NCBI GenBank assembly: GCA_002359185.1
Contig: DEML01000127.1
Coordinates: 1 to 63,086 of the forward strand
Origin: Planctomycetaceae bacterium UBA2671
GTDB lineage: Bacteria > Planctomycetota > Planctomycetia > Planctomycetales > Planctomycetaceae
Direction: 5' to 3'
Length of the DNA: 63,086 nt
Shown: positions 46,706-55,500 of the stretch, one piece after another
How positions within the stretch are numbered: the stretch's first letter is position 1
Layout: every line of letters begins with the position of its first letter
The notes under the pieces: model-generated
Databases searched by the model: none
The model's input: only the letters and a program-made list of their open reading frames with translations
What the model was told of the DNA's origin: nothing
Position numbers and translations under genes: made by a program

Positions 46706-47179
46706 TTACCGATTTAATCCCGCTCGGATTTTTTCCATCAATCGACTTAATTCTTTTAACTCTGTTTGATTGAGATTTCCACTAAGTTCTTTGTGCAATG
46801 CAAGAAGGGGCTTGTCAATCCGTTTGAGCAGTTTTTTCGCATCTGGTGTGATATCGACATACACAACGCGGCGATCTTCTTCGCAACGTCTGCGGCAGAC
46901 AAGCCCCTGTTTTTCCAGGCGGTCGATCAGGCCGGTGATCGCTGGGACGACCTGAATCATGCGTTCGCCAATCTCCAGAGATGGCAGCGGTTTGCCCTCA
47001 CCTCTGAGAATTCTGAGCACATTGTACTGTGAGGGAGTTAAATCGTAGGAGCGAAAGAAACGCCCAAATCGATTCTGCATCTGATCATTGGTTCTCAGGA
47101 TATTCAAATTCGCTTCCTGTTCCAATGAATCGAATGGCAGCTTCTTTTTAATTTCTTGTTGTAAACCACCACTTGGCAT
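46706..47179 (-). CDS. MarR family transcriptional regulator
   Basis: A 157-residue winged-helix regulator. YDLTPSQYNVLRILRGEGKP is the typical start of the MarR DNA-binding domain, LPSLEIGERMIQVVPAITGL contains the recognition helix, and LVCRRRCEEDRRVVYVDITP is the wing with the conserved DRR. AAGGA lies 9 nt before the ATG. It is divergent from a truncated RND efflux adaptor gene, and many MarR repressors control such pumps. An 8-bp inverted repeat (47201-47230) lies in the shared promoter. Confidence 0.93.
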   Translation of the reverse strand: MPSGGLQQEIKKKLPFDSLEQEANLNILRTNDQMQNRFGRFFRSYDLTPSQYNVLRILRGEGKPLPSLEIGERMIQVVPAITGLIDRLEKQGLVCRRRCEEDRRVVYVDITPDAKKLLKRIDKPLLALHKELSGNLNQTELKELSRLMEKIRAGLNR

Positions 47180-47200
47180 CCTGTCATATCCTTTCTGTGA

Positions 47201-47230
47201 ACATATATTGCCATCGTGTAGTATATATGT
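47201..47230. promoter_or_regulatory. Candidate MarR operator
   Basis: ACATATAT (47201-47208) and ATATATGT (47223-47230) form a perfect 8-bp inverted repeat separated by 14 nt, between the divergent marR gene and the truncated efflux gene. The position fits autorepression plus control of the efflux gene. AT-rich DNA makes chance palindromes common. Confidence 0.4.
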
Positions 47231-47237
47231 AAACTAT

Positions 47238-47654
47238 ATGCATGTCATGAAATTGAACAGATTGACAGCCCACCTGATCCTTCCTTCCATGATATCTGGT
47301 AAGCATCAAGAGTTCTTGATATCTAAATCTTACTCATTACGTCTGCTTTTTGCTATCTGTATGATTTTATATAGTATTGGCTGGAATCAATCACCTCGGA
47401 AACAATCTTCGCCTCCGCTCCCAAATATGACTGTGGCAACGCCCGTTAAAAAGCAAATTGTCGAATGGGATGCCTATACCGGACGCTTGGAAACGATTGA
47501 ATTTGTTGAAATTCGTTCTCATGTCGGCGGGTCTCTGGAGTCGATTCCCTTTGATGAAGGCCAGGTCGTGGATAAGTATACATCCGACGGACCTCATGCT
47601 TGCTTCTGTGTCATCCGTAAACATTCAACGAATTCAAGTGATTTAAGGCAGTGA
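47238..47654 (+). pseudogene. Truncated RND efflux membrane-fusion protein
   Basis: The open frame starts at about 47238. It has a membrane helix (LRLLFAICMILYSIGW), then PPLPNMTVATPVKKQIVEWD and YTGRLETIEFVEIRSHVGG, and SLESIPFDEGQVVDK. This is the N-terminal region of HlyD-type RND adaptors (the AcrA/MexA pattern: VEWD-YTGR-V-R-V-G-LES-F-EGQ-V-KG). After VDK (about 47577) the frame becomes unrelated (YTSDGPHACFCV) and stops, overlapping the next gene by 12 nt. About 250 residues and the whole RND pump are missing. A deletion joining the adaptor to the neighbouring locus best explains this. Confidence 0.85.
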
Positions 47655-48524
47655 ATCGCCGCTACCTGGTTTCTCAATTTCCTTGCGGACTCTCTCCAGC
47701 CCGTCGAGGTTCTCCCGCAGTGATTCGCGGGCATCCAGTTCCGGACGATGGTCGAGAATACCAATCGGCCCATCGTAGCCACTCTCAATAATAGTACGAA
47801 TCATTTTGAATTCGTGAGTCCCTTTGCCGATTCCCAGAATTTTAGGCTGCGCTCCTGCATTCATGCCGTTCAAGTTCAGGCAGTGCAAATAGGGCAGCAT
47901 CATGTTGAGAGACTTGGACCAGTCCTCAATATGGTCGTGCCCATGATGAAAGTTGTAAACGATGCCCACATGATCGTGCCCCAACACTCGGAGTCGTTTG
48001 CATACAGCGACCAGATTTTCCGGCTCACCGCCCCAACCCCCGTGATTGTACAGTCCAAGCTTGCAGCCCATCACTTTGGTACGAGTCGCCAGTGCCAGTC
48101 TCTGCTGGGCGGCTGCTTCCACTCTGGCTGCCTGATTCTCTCCACCAGGGTCATTGAGTGTCTGCCAGATTTGAGGATGCAATTTGTATTTCTCAAATAA
48201 TGCGAAGGCCTCATCATGCGTGGACCAGAAGGCGAAGAACTCGATGCCGTGCTTTTGATATTCGAGGATTTCCTGCTCAAATGTCGGGACATGTTCGGCT
48301 CGCCAGTCGTAGGCACACCGAGTGATTCCGAGTTCCTTCAACATCTGAGCACGCTCGGCTGGACCACGTTTCGACGCATCGAAGGGAACAATACACCACG
48401 CCACAAGATCATTCGGCTGCAGAATGGCTGTCTTATCTCGTTCTTCATTCTGATTCTCTGCAAACGTAAATGGACTGCCGAGTACGTTCATCAGAAAAAC
48501 AACACAGCAGATGGAATTGGTCAT
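47643..48524 (-). CDS. Exported sugar phosphate isomerase/epimerase-like TIM-barrel protein
   Basis: A 293-residue exported member of the xylose-isomerase-like TIM-barrel superfamily. Signal peptide at the N-terminus (CCVVFLMNVLGSPFTFA), then RAQMLKELGITRCAYDWRAE, FFAFWSTHDEAFALFEKYKL, MGCKLGLYNHGGWGGEPENL, VGIVYNFHHGHDHIEDWSKS and GYDGPIGILDHRPELDARES. The His and Asp residues at strand ends are consistent with a metal site. Members in planctomycetes are secreted with unknown substrate. Its stop overlaps the truncated efflux gene. Confidence 0.85.
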   Translation of the reverse strand: MTNSICCVVFLMNVLGSPFTFAENQNEERDKTAILQPNDLVAWCIVPFDASKRGPAERAQMLKELGITRCAYDWRAEHVPTFEQEILEYQKHGIEFFAFWSTHDEAFALFEKYKLHPQIWQTLNDPGGENQAARVEAAAQQRLALATRTKVMGCKLGLYNHGGWGGEPENLVAVCKRLRVLGHDHVGIVYNFHHGHDHIEDWSKSLNMMLPYLHCLNLNGMNAGAQPKILGIGKGTHEFKMIRTIIESGYDGPIGILDHRPELDARESLRENLDGLERVRKEIEKPGSGDSLP

Positions 48525-48796
48525 AGGTTTGTCTCAAGCATGAGTTTGCATGTTTAAAGAAAATCAGTATACCAAATGAAGACTCTGATCAACAAAGCGA
48601 GGAGCCGCGGGTACTCCTGTTTATCAATGAAAATGGCGGAAGACTAAATCCGAACTATTTAGAAGACTATAAAATTGAAAAATGCCAGGGAAGAATTTGT
48701 CCCCGTGAACGTTCCTCTTTCGCTGTAAGAGTATGAGACATGACTGTATGTCAAAACAAACTCACTAATTTAGTCCACCATGAAAGCGAGAGAACG

Positions 48797-48973
48797 ATGA
48801 AAACTTTCACTAAGACAACGGGAACGAAACTGGTCAAAGAAGTCAGCAAATTGCGATCTGACAAACAGGCCCCACAAGGTCGCTGCTGCAGTTCATGCCG
48901 GAGTTGCCGAAGCTGTCGCAACTGTCGTACATGCCGCAGCTGTCGAAGCTGCCGTGGATGCGGTTGCCACTAA
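48797..48973 (+). CDS. Small Cys-rich CRx-repeat peptide
   Basis: A 58-residue peptide. The first 27 residues are polar and basic (MKTFTKTTGTKLVKEVSKLR) and free of Cys. The C-terminal 31 residues hold 11 cysteines, mostly as CR[SNTG] triplets (SCRSCRNCRTCRSCRSCRGC), ending in CGCH. Arg codons vary between repeats (CGG, CGA, CGC, CGT, CGC, CGA, CGT), as do Cys codons (TGC/TGT), so selection on the protein is likelier than fresh DNA slippage. A leader plus repetitive Cys core suits a RiPP precursor or a metallothionein-like metal binder. No modification enzyme is in the window. An in-frame ATG at 48740 would add 19 residues. A good terminator follows. Confidence 0.75.
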   Translation: MKTFTKTTGTKLVKEVSKLRSDKQAPQGRCCSSCRSCRSCRNCRTCRSCRSCRGCGCH

Positions 48974-49116
48974 AAGGCATTCTGCCTGACCGGGGGGCAG
49001 TCACATGGGCATCTCTTGAATATGGCCACTTTGTTTGCTCTAGCAGAATGACGCAATCCATTTAAGTACTAGCTTCAGCTTTGTCTTCGTGCGAAGTCGA
49101 ATCGAATGATGTTTAT

Positions 49117-49147
49117 GACCCTGCCATCGTATATGGCAGGGTCTTTT
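49117..49147 (+). terminator. Intrinsic terminator after the Cys-rich peptide gene
   Basis: An 11-bp perfect stem (GACCCTGCCAT, 49117-49127; ATGGCAGGGTC, 49133-49143) with a 5-nt loop is followed by TTTT. It lies 144 nt past the Cys-rich gene and strongly suggests that gene is a short independent transcript. Confidence 0.85.
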
Positions 49148-49470
49148 CATTTGGTGTTCGCTTCAATTCCTGACGCACGACGATTAGAGAAAGTTGAGGA
49201 CCAACAAAACTTCTCCAGCAATATTGTCAAATCGCTTATTGCCTCAGTATACAGATTGCACCAGTTACTAATCGTTTAGAGGGACAATATACCCTGGGTG
49301 ATGTTTTGATTGCCTCGGTGAAAAAATTATGCAGGGAACAGATTGATCTCTTGTATGAGTAACACTCTATAACCAATGTCCTGGCAACGGTTTATGATAC
49401 CGCCATGTCAAATTTCGCAATTAATTGTGAATTTGTGTGAAGGATTCGCTTTCTCGTTGATCTAATCAAT
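49148..49470. other. Gene-free region before the ECF gene
   Basis: Nothing recognisable: no open frame with known motifs and no strong stem-loop. It must carry the promoter of the sigma-factor operon starting at 49471. Confidence 0.4.
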
Positions 49471-49989
49471 ATGAACACGAATGAAATTTTCGATATGAAC
49501 AGGAATGAAGAGTTCGAAGGTGTGGTGAAAGCCCACTGGGCAGACGTTCTTCGGCTCGGCGTCCTGATGCTCGCTGATGAGACTGAAGCCGAGGAAGTCG
49601 CCCAGCAGACGTTCTTCAAGGCTTATACCGCGTGGGACTCGTTCGAAGGTCGCTCAAGCGTCCGAACTTGGCTGTTCCGCATCGCCATCAATGTCTGCCG
49701 GAGGAATCTCACAATCCGCAAGCGTTTCCGAGGCGAACGACTTGACCGTCACATCGAGTTGGCGCATCCCGAGACCGACCCGCATGAAGAATTGATGACA
49801 GAGAAGGTAAGGCAGGCCTTGAAACTGCTGGCCCCGCCTCATCGTTTGATTCTGACGCTGTTCTGTATCAAGGGCATGAAGCATCAGGATATCGCCAGGA
49901 TTTTTAATGTGCCCGAAGGCACGGTCTGGTCTCGATTACACAAAGCCAAGCAGCAACTGAAGGAAAAATTTCAAGCAATTAAGGATTAA
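49471..49989 (+). CDS. ECF-type RNA polymerase sigma factor
   Basis: A 172-residue ECF sigma factor. Region 2: FEGVVKAHWADVLRLGVLML, ADETEAEEVAQQTFFKAYTA, SVRTWLFRIAINVCRRNLTI. Region 4: LAPPHRLILTLFCIKGMKHQ then DIARIFNVPEGTVWSRLHKA. Its stop is 2 nt before the ATG of a multi-pass membrane protein with AAGGA as its ribosome site, so the two form a sigma/partner pair. An in-frame second ATG lies at 49495. Confidence 0.93.
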   Translation: MNTNEIFDMNRNEEFEGVVKAHWADVLRLGVLMLADETEAEEVAQQTFFKAYTAWDSFEGRSSVRTWLFRIAINVCRRNLTIRKRFRGERLDRHIELAHPETDPHEELMTEKVRQALKLLAPPHRLILTLFCIKGMKHQDIARIFNVPEGTVWSRLHKAKQQLKEKFQAIKD

Positions 49990-49991
49990 TC

Positions 49992-50690
49992 ATGGATACC
50001 AAAGAAATTAGGACACTGTGCCTCAAACAGGTCTACGGAGCATCGCTAACCGAAGCCGAGCGGGCCGAAATCGATGAATACGCGCAAACAGAAGTAGGCA
50101 GGGATTACATGCGGGAATGTCAGGAGGTAAAGGACCTGCTGAAGAATGTGGCTGACGTCAAGATCAAGCCGGTCGACCATGAGGCGATGGTCGATAACTT
50201 TGAGCGTACGGTGCGCCAGAAATTTAATGAGACGGTATTTCAGCCTTGGCGGCAAGCTAACAGCGCGTTTATTATCCTGGGGATTTTGGCTGCATTGTTG
50301 ATCGTTGTCGATGGGTGGAATGTCATCTATGCTGTGCTTCTGGGAAGTTGTGTCTTGTATGTGATCGCGGATTGGTTCCAGCGCTGCTACTTCGCGAAGA
50401 TCTTGAGCAGGCCCGATCTGTACGAATACGCCAAGGCATCCAGGAAACGCTCAGACCGGATCCTCCAGAGCCTGCCTGGCATGGCGCTGGTGGCCGTGCT
50501 CGCTGGTTTGCTCATCGCGGCCGTGTTGTACGTCGCGTATTGGAGCCACCGGGAATTCGGTTTCATTGGCCTGGCAATCGTGATCTTAGTCCTGGTTGAA
50601 ACGGTAGCCATCTTCGTATACCAGAACCGCAAGCGGAAGAGTTCGGATCCAGAAGTCTGGGACTGGTGGGCGGAAGAGATTAAGGAGTGA
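49992..50690 (+). CDS. Multi-pass membrane protein, putative anti-sigma partner
   Basis: A 232-residue protein. The N-terminal ~85 residues are soluble and helical (SLTEAERAEIDEYAQTEVGR), like the cytoplasmic region of anti-sigma factors but without a Cys/His zinc motif. Four membrane helices follow in two pairs (AFIILGILAALLIVVDGW, VIYAVLLGSCVLYVIADW, MALVAVLAGLLIAAVLYVAY, GFIGLAIVILVLVETVAIFV) with a charged loop between. It ends with a short cytoplasmic tail (DPEVWDWWAEEIKE). Coupling to the sigma gene supports an anti-sigma role; the family is not recognised. Confidence 0.7.
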   Translation: MDTKEIRTLCLKQVYGASLTEAERAEIDEYAQTEVGRDYMRECQEVKDLLKNVADVKIKPVDHEAMVDNFERTVRQKFNETVFQPWRQANSAFIILGILAALLIVVDGWNVIYAVLLGSCVLYVIADWFQRCYFAKILSRPDLYEYAKASRKRSDRILQSLPGMALVAVLAGLLIAAVLYVAYWSHREFGFIGLAIVILVLVETVAIFVYQNRKRKSSDPEVWDWWAEEIKE

Positions 50691-50840
50691 AGAGCAGGAA
50701 ATGTGAATCCGGGCCCAGCGATCTCGCTTAATATGACCGAAGACTTGCGTCTTGCAGGTCAGCAGATACGCACAGCAAGGACCCGAATGATGTTAAAAAG
50801 CGAGTTTTGCCTCGACTCCTCGTATTCCGCTCCGGCATTC

Positions 50841-52220
50841 TTACTCACGATTTCGCAATCGGTTGGCAAAAACTCGAAGCATTTTGGCTTGTTCACGATA
50901 CTGGTCAGCTGTTAGATAGGAGCCGAGCTTCCCGGTCTCCAGCTTTACTGCGTCCTCGTCATGTCTGTTTGCACGTTCGAACGCGGACGCAGCAATCTGT
51001 GCGATTGTCCGTGGGGCTACAATCCGCTCGCAATTGGCCAGTGCGATGGCACCGTTTGTCGCACCCGTTTCAGCAGCCGAGTATATGGCTACTTCGTCAA
51101 ATCTTACGCCGTAGTTGATCAATCTTAAAATCAATTCGTCGGGGCAATTAGTCGCGCTAATGATTGGCGAGTTGCCGACATCAACGTTCAGTTCGAGCAA
51201 TCGATCCACGATGTTGAACGCTTGCCTTGTCATGGCGAATTCGATAACACCGCCCGTACCGTGCAGTGTTATGTTGAACGGAGCCGATTTCTTATGCAGT
51301 AGATCGATAACCCGAACGTCTTGTCGGCTGACGGCAAATTCTAACGCTAGTCTCAACGCCTTTGATTCCTCAGCCGACAACTGGCCCGCCAGATCAGTGG
51401 TTTCAACGACGGATTTCCAGTCGAAAATGCTGTTCAGCACAACATCCTTCAGTTTCTTGGCAAGTTCGGGATGACCAGCTTCTAAGGCCAGAATCCGCTC
51501 AACCATATCCTTGCCGCTGGCATATTCTTGGGATCCTTCATCAAAGGGATTCTCATCCAAAGACAACTGATCGAACAGTACTGCGACTGAGCTGGCGACT
51601 AATGCAATTGAGTTCTCGTTCAATCGTCCTTTCCAGGGAATACCTTGGGCATAGACCATCACCGTCCCATACTCATTCGGTTGCAACGAAACATAAAACC
51701 GTTCCAGGTACTCAAATCCTCCAAATGGGATGAACGGCGTTCGTTCCGGTATAGGCACTCCACGTTCCTCTGCGATCTCTTGGACTATATCAAGTTCATG
51801 TTCGATCCAACCGTTCAAGTCGTGGTAATGATCGCTTCCCGGGTAGAACAATTCCCGGAGACTCGCCGTGTAAAGGTGATCCCCGAATGTAACCTCGTAG
51901 TCGTAGTCCAATGCACCACCAAAAGATATCTTCCACAACTCCAACAATTCGGGCGGCACCTTGCCATCCACTTTCTTCTCAATCTCTACAAGCTGGGAAT
52001 CTGTGATAGGTGGTTGGGCGTTCAAGATGATCCTGTTGCGGAATACTGCGATTCCCCGGTCGCGTAGCAACTGCCTTTCCGTGTCTGTGAATTCAACCGT
52101 TGACTGCGGCATGGGGGCATCCCCTCTCTGCTCTTCAACCTTGCTTCGGTTGCTTCCACACCCAGCGACAAACAGTGCGGGAAGGATAATCCATCTCATT
52201 ATCTGTATTCTCATCACCAT
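50841..52220 (-). CDS. SMI1/KNR4-domain lipoprotein with ankyrin repeats
   Basis: A 459-residue predicted lipoprotein. The signal RWIILPALFVAGC ends in a lipobox Cys. An SMI1/KNR4 domain follows (ITDSQLVEIEKKVDGKVPPE, LLELWKISFGGALDYDYEVT, IPFGGFEYLERFYVSLQPNE), the fold used by many immunity proteins against polymorphic toxins. The C-terminal 200 residues look ankyrin-like (LRLALEFAVSRQDVRVIDLL, FAMTRQAFNIVDRLLELNVD, SPIISATNCPDELILRLIN). Starts at 52220, 52214 or 52199 are all possible; the lipoprotein signal rules out the longest frame (52385). A lipidated SMI1 protein is unusual, since immunity proteins are mostly cytoplasmic. Confidence 0.75.
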   Translation of the reverse strand: MVMRIQIMRWIILPALFVAGCGSNRSKVEEQRGDAPMPQSTVEFTDTERQLLRDRGIAVFRNRIILNAQPPITDSQLVEIEKKVDGKVPPELLELWKISFGGALDYDYEVTFGDHLYTASLRELFYPGSDHYHDLNGWIEHELDIVQEIAEERGVPIPERTPFIPFGGFEYLERFYVSLQPNEYGTVMVYAQGIPWKGRLNENSIALVASSVAVLFDQLSLDENPFDEGSQEYASGKDMVERILALEAGHPELAKKLKDVVLNSIFDWKSVVETTDLAGQLSAEESKALRLALEFAVSRQDVRVIDLLHKKSAPFNITLHGTGGVIEFAMTRQAFNIVDRLLELNVDVGNSPIISATNCPDELILRLINYGVRFDEVAIYSAAETGATNGAIALANCERIVAPRTIAQIAASAFERANRHDEDAVKLETGKLGSYLTADQYREQAKMLRVFANRLRNRE

Positions 52221-52569
52221 GAACACATACTCTGGTAGGCGCAGCAGCCCAGCATGTGGTTTCTTGGATAGGGTACTATTCAAGAAACCCAGTCGGCATT
52301 GTCCGCTGGGCGGTGTCGAGTCGTCAAGTGCGTCATCGGAAAAACGTTCGAGAAAATGCTTGACGATCCAGAAATCCGCTCTCAACGTTGCAATTGTTGA
52401 CGGATTAAAACTCTTTCCGAGCCGTAAATTGTCGACAGAAACCAGTGATATGATTTTACACCCGACGGGTTCGTTTGAGATTTAATACTACGGTTTAAAC
52501 GAGTGCTACCACTTTATAACAGAATACAATGTTCCATGGCATCAGTTTTTTCATCAGCGATCCGGTCAA

Positions 52570-55500
52570 TCACTTTGCAGTGGCTTCATGGAATTCGAAA
52601 TTCTGTGGAGATGAGATCAACTGACCGTTTATAGATTTCAGCGAACTCATTTTACGGATGACAGGAACATTATATTCAACCGATCCACCACAATGGAGCT
52701 CTTCAATCGGTAAGTCAATCAATGGAGAGAGATCGATTCTATTAAACTTCTCTGAGTTGGATAGCGTCAGCTTATTAAGATTGAGGAATGCACGTAGCGG
52801 CCACAGAGCCAGACTTTCATTGAAATAGGGGCTATAGGAAACTTCAGTGACGACTCCTTTGTTAACGACGTAATTGAACCCTTCTGGCTTGCCGAGTTTT
52901 TCTTCGACGGCACTGGCTCGTTCGTTGACGTGCAACTTTGCCAGTGATTCTATGAATGACGCTTCTGCCTGACGTTCGCCATTAAACTCTTGCCAGAACT
53001 GATCAATAGAGATATTGAAATCAAGTGGATGTCTCTCCAAAGGCAGGCTCTTCAGCAGTTGCAATTCTGGCTCAAAATAAGGTCGGACGTGTACCCCCAA
53101 ATGCGTCAGCGGCATTCCGGCTAGAACAGAAATATCAGCGACATTACGAGGATATCTCCAGCCAGAGATAACTAAATGTTTCAGTGGCATTCCTTTAAGT
53201 AAAGAAATGTCTGTGATGGGAGTGCCATAGATTGATAGATAGGTTAAGTCCTTTTCTGCCAATAAGCTCAGATCTGAAATTAGAGTTCGATGAATGTCCA
53301 CTTTACGAAGTGGTGCATTGCGGAGCGGTGAAAAATCTGTGAGTGGAATATCATGAAAATCAAAACTGATCGATTCGAGCGGCATCCCTCTCAACGGTGT
53401 CAGATCTGTCACTGGTCCATAAATTGATAAATTCTTAAGTGGCATTCCACGTAATGCTTGAAGATCCCGAACTCGCCCGACAAAAGATAATGTTTCCAGT
53501 GGCAAACCTTTCAAAGGAGACAGGTCATAGCGATGAGTTGTCAATTGATCTCCTCCTGTCTTGCTGCCGAGGGTGAATGAATCGCATGGAAGTGCCCGCA
53601 CTGGCGAGATATCTATAATGTTACTGATCCAATAGAAATCCAGGCACTGGAGATCACCTTCCTGCCAATAGCCGATGTGGTTTTCTCTATTATGAGGGTT
53701 ACCGAGCATGACGTGACCGGTAAACTCAGGGTTGAGCTTTTTCAACTGGGACTCTAACCAGCCAGCAACAACTTCTGGGCTGAATTGATTCACCCTGGCT
53801 GACATCACATCGATTTCTCGCCTGGATTTCGCACGAGTTTCGAAATACTTCTCAGCAGGTTGATTGTTAATCCTCTTCAACCCTTGTATTGACCGCAATA
53901 TGTTATCTGCATCCGGATTGTAAACTGCCAGTTCGATTTTAAGTTCTGTGAGATTTGGCAAGTGTGTTAACGGTGTCAAATCTGAAACGGCAGCCTCACT
54001 CAGATCAAGTGATCTCAGTGATGGAAAGGCCTGCAGAGGCCACAGGAGAGACATTCGCCAGTCAGCGATTTTGACGAAAACAGGATTTTCATTTTCCAAT
54101 TCAAATTCTGGAAGTCTGAGCCCTTTGGGATCATCGTAGATTGGTTCCGTAATCCCATTGATTTGTTTAAGCTTAGCGACGACTTCCTGACGTTGAAGGT
54201 CCGTTGGGAGCAGTCTAAGATTCTCCAGAAATTTCTGTTGTTCCCCAGTTAATGATTGAGGCTTAGTATTGTTCTGAGCAATAGCTGGTTTGATGGGCGG
54301 TATATCGTTCTTAATGATCCGTAGTGTTTCATCAACAATCGCAACATGGATCACATTGCGACCATTGCGTTTTATATAAAATTCGTCGGTTTCAGTCGAT
54401 AAGCCTTGGTGTTCGACTTTTAGTGCATGGGGGCCGGCGGTGAGTCGTATGGGTGAATTGCCTTCATCGATAACGACTTTTTCTCCATCTATACTCAAAG
54501 AAATTTCAGGATCGTCCAGTGTAATCTGAACCTCATATTTCCCTAATTTCAAGAAGAGAACAACTGCACAAATCAGGACAAAACTAAAGAATCCGACAGC
54601 CGTCAATAATAGACGGGAATAGCCAGTCCCACCTGTTTCTTTTATTTCCAATTCACCGAATATATTCGCCGATTGCGGTTTAGAAGGTGGTGATAGTAAC
54701 ACTGACAGATCTTGTGATGTCGAAGACGGAATGACGGTCGCTTGCAGGGAAATGTCATGGGCATTTTGGTTGTTGCATTTGTGCAGTTGACGCAGTCTCT
54801 CGACAACCGCCAACAGGTTTGGTTGGCCAATTGATTGTTCATCTGTCATAGCCTGCTGTAACTCATCAATGACTTCGGTCATCGATTGCTGTCTATGTTC
54901 GGGCGATTTGGCTACCATCTTTCGAAAGACATTCTCTAAAGATAATGGAATATCAGTCCGTTTCAACTTGAGTGATGGGATATCCAGCTCGCGGTGAGCC
55001 ATAATCCGTTGCATTAACGTCTCACCCGCGAACAGGCTTTCCCGCGTCAAGATTCGGTAAAGAGTGCAGCCGAGGCTATAAATGTCTGATCGATGATCTG
55101 CTAAACGAACATCCATGACCTGTTCAGGAGCCATATAGTCAACAGACCCCATGAATTGCCCCGCGTGGGTCATTTGCCCACTTGCGAGTGTCGTATGGTC
55201 TTTTAGAAGAATTTGTGTGAAACGAGCCAATCCGAGATCGAGAACTTTGATATTCCCGAATCGATCCATAATCAGATTTGATGGTTTAATATCGCGGTGC
55301 GTCATCTTGCAAAGGTGAGCGTGATGCAAACCGCGTGCAGCTTGAATAATACATTCGACTGCATCCGCCACATTGAGGGAATCATACAGATTAGCGACTT
55401 CGGCGAGATCCCACCCATCAATGTATTCCATTACCAGATAATGGAGGTCATCCTGCACTCCTGCATCAAATGCAGTCACAATGTTAGGGTGCGACAGCGC

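Noticed and set aside
47088..47237. N-terminal extension of the truncated efflux frame
   Set aside because: It overlaps the divergent marR gene and its promoter. The membrane helix and adaptor motifs begin later, so I start the remnant at 47238.
48899..48970. Simple microsatellite explanation for the Cys-rich gene
   Set aside because: Codons for Arg and Cys change between repeats, which recent slippage would not produce.
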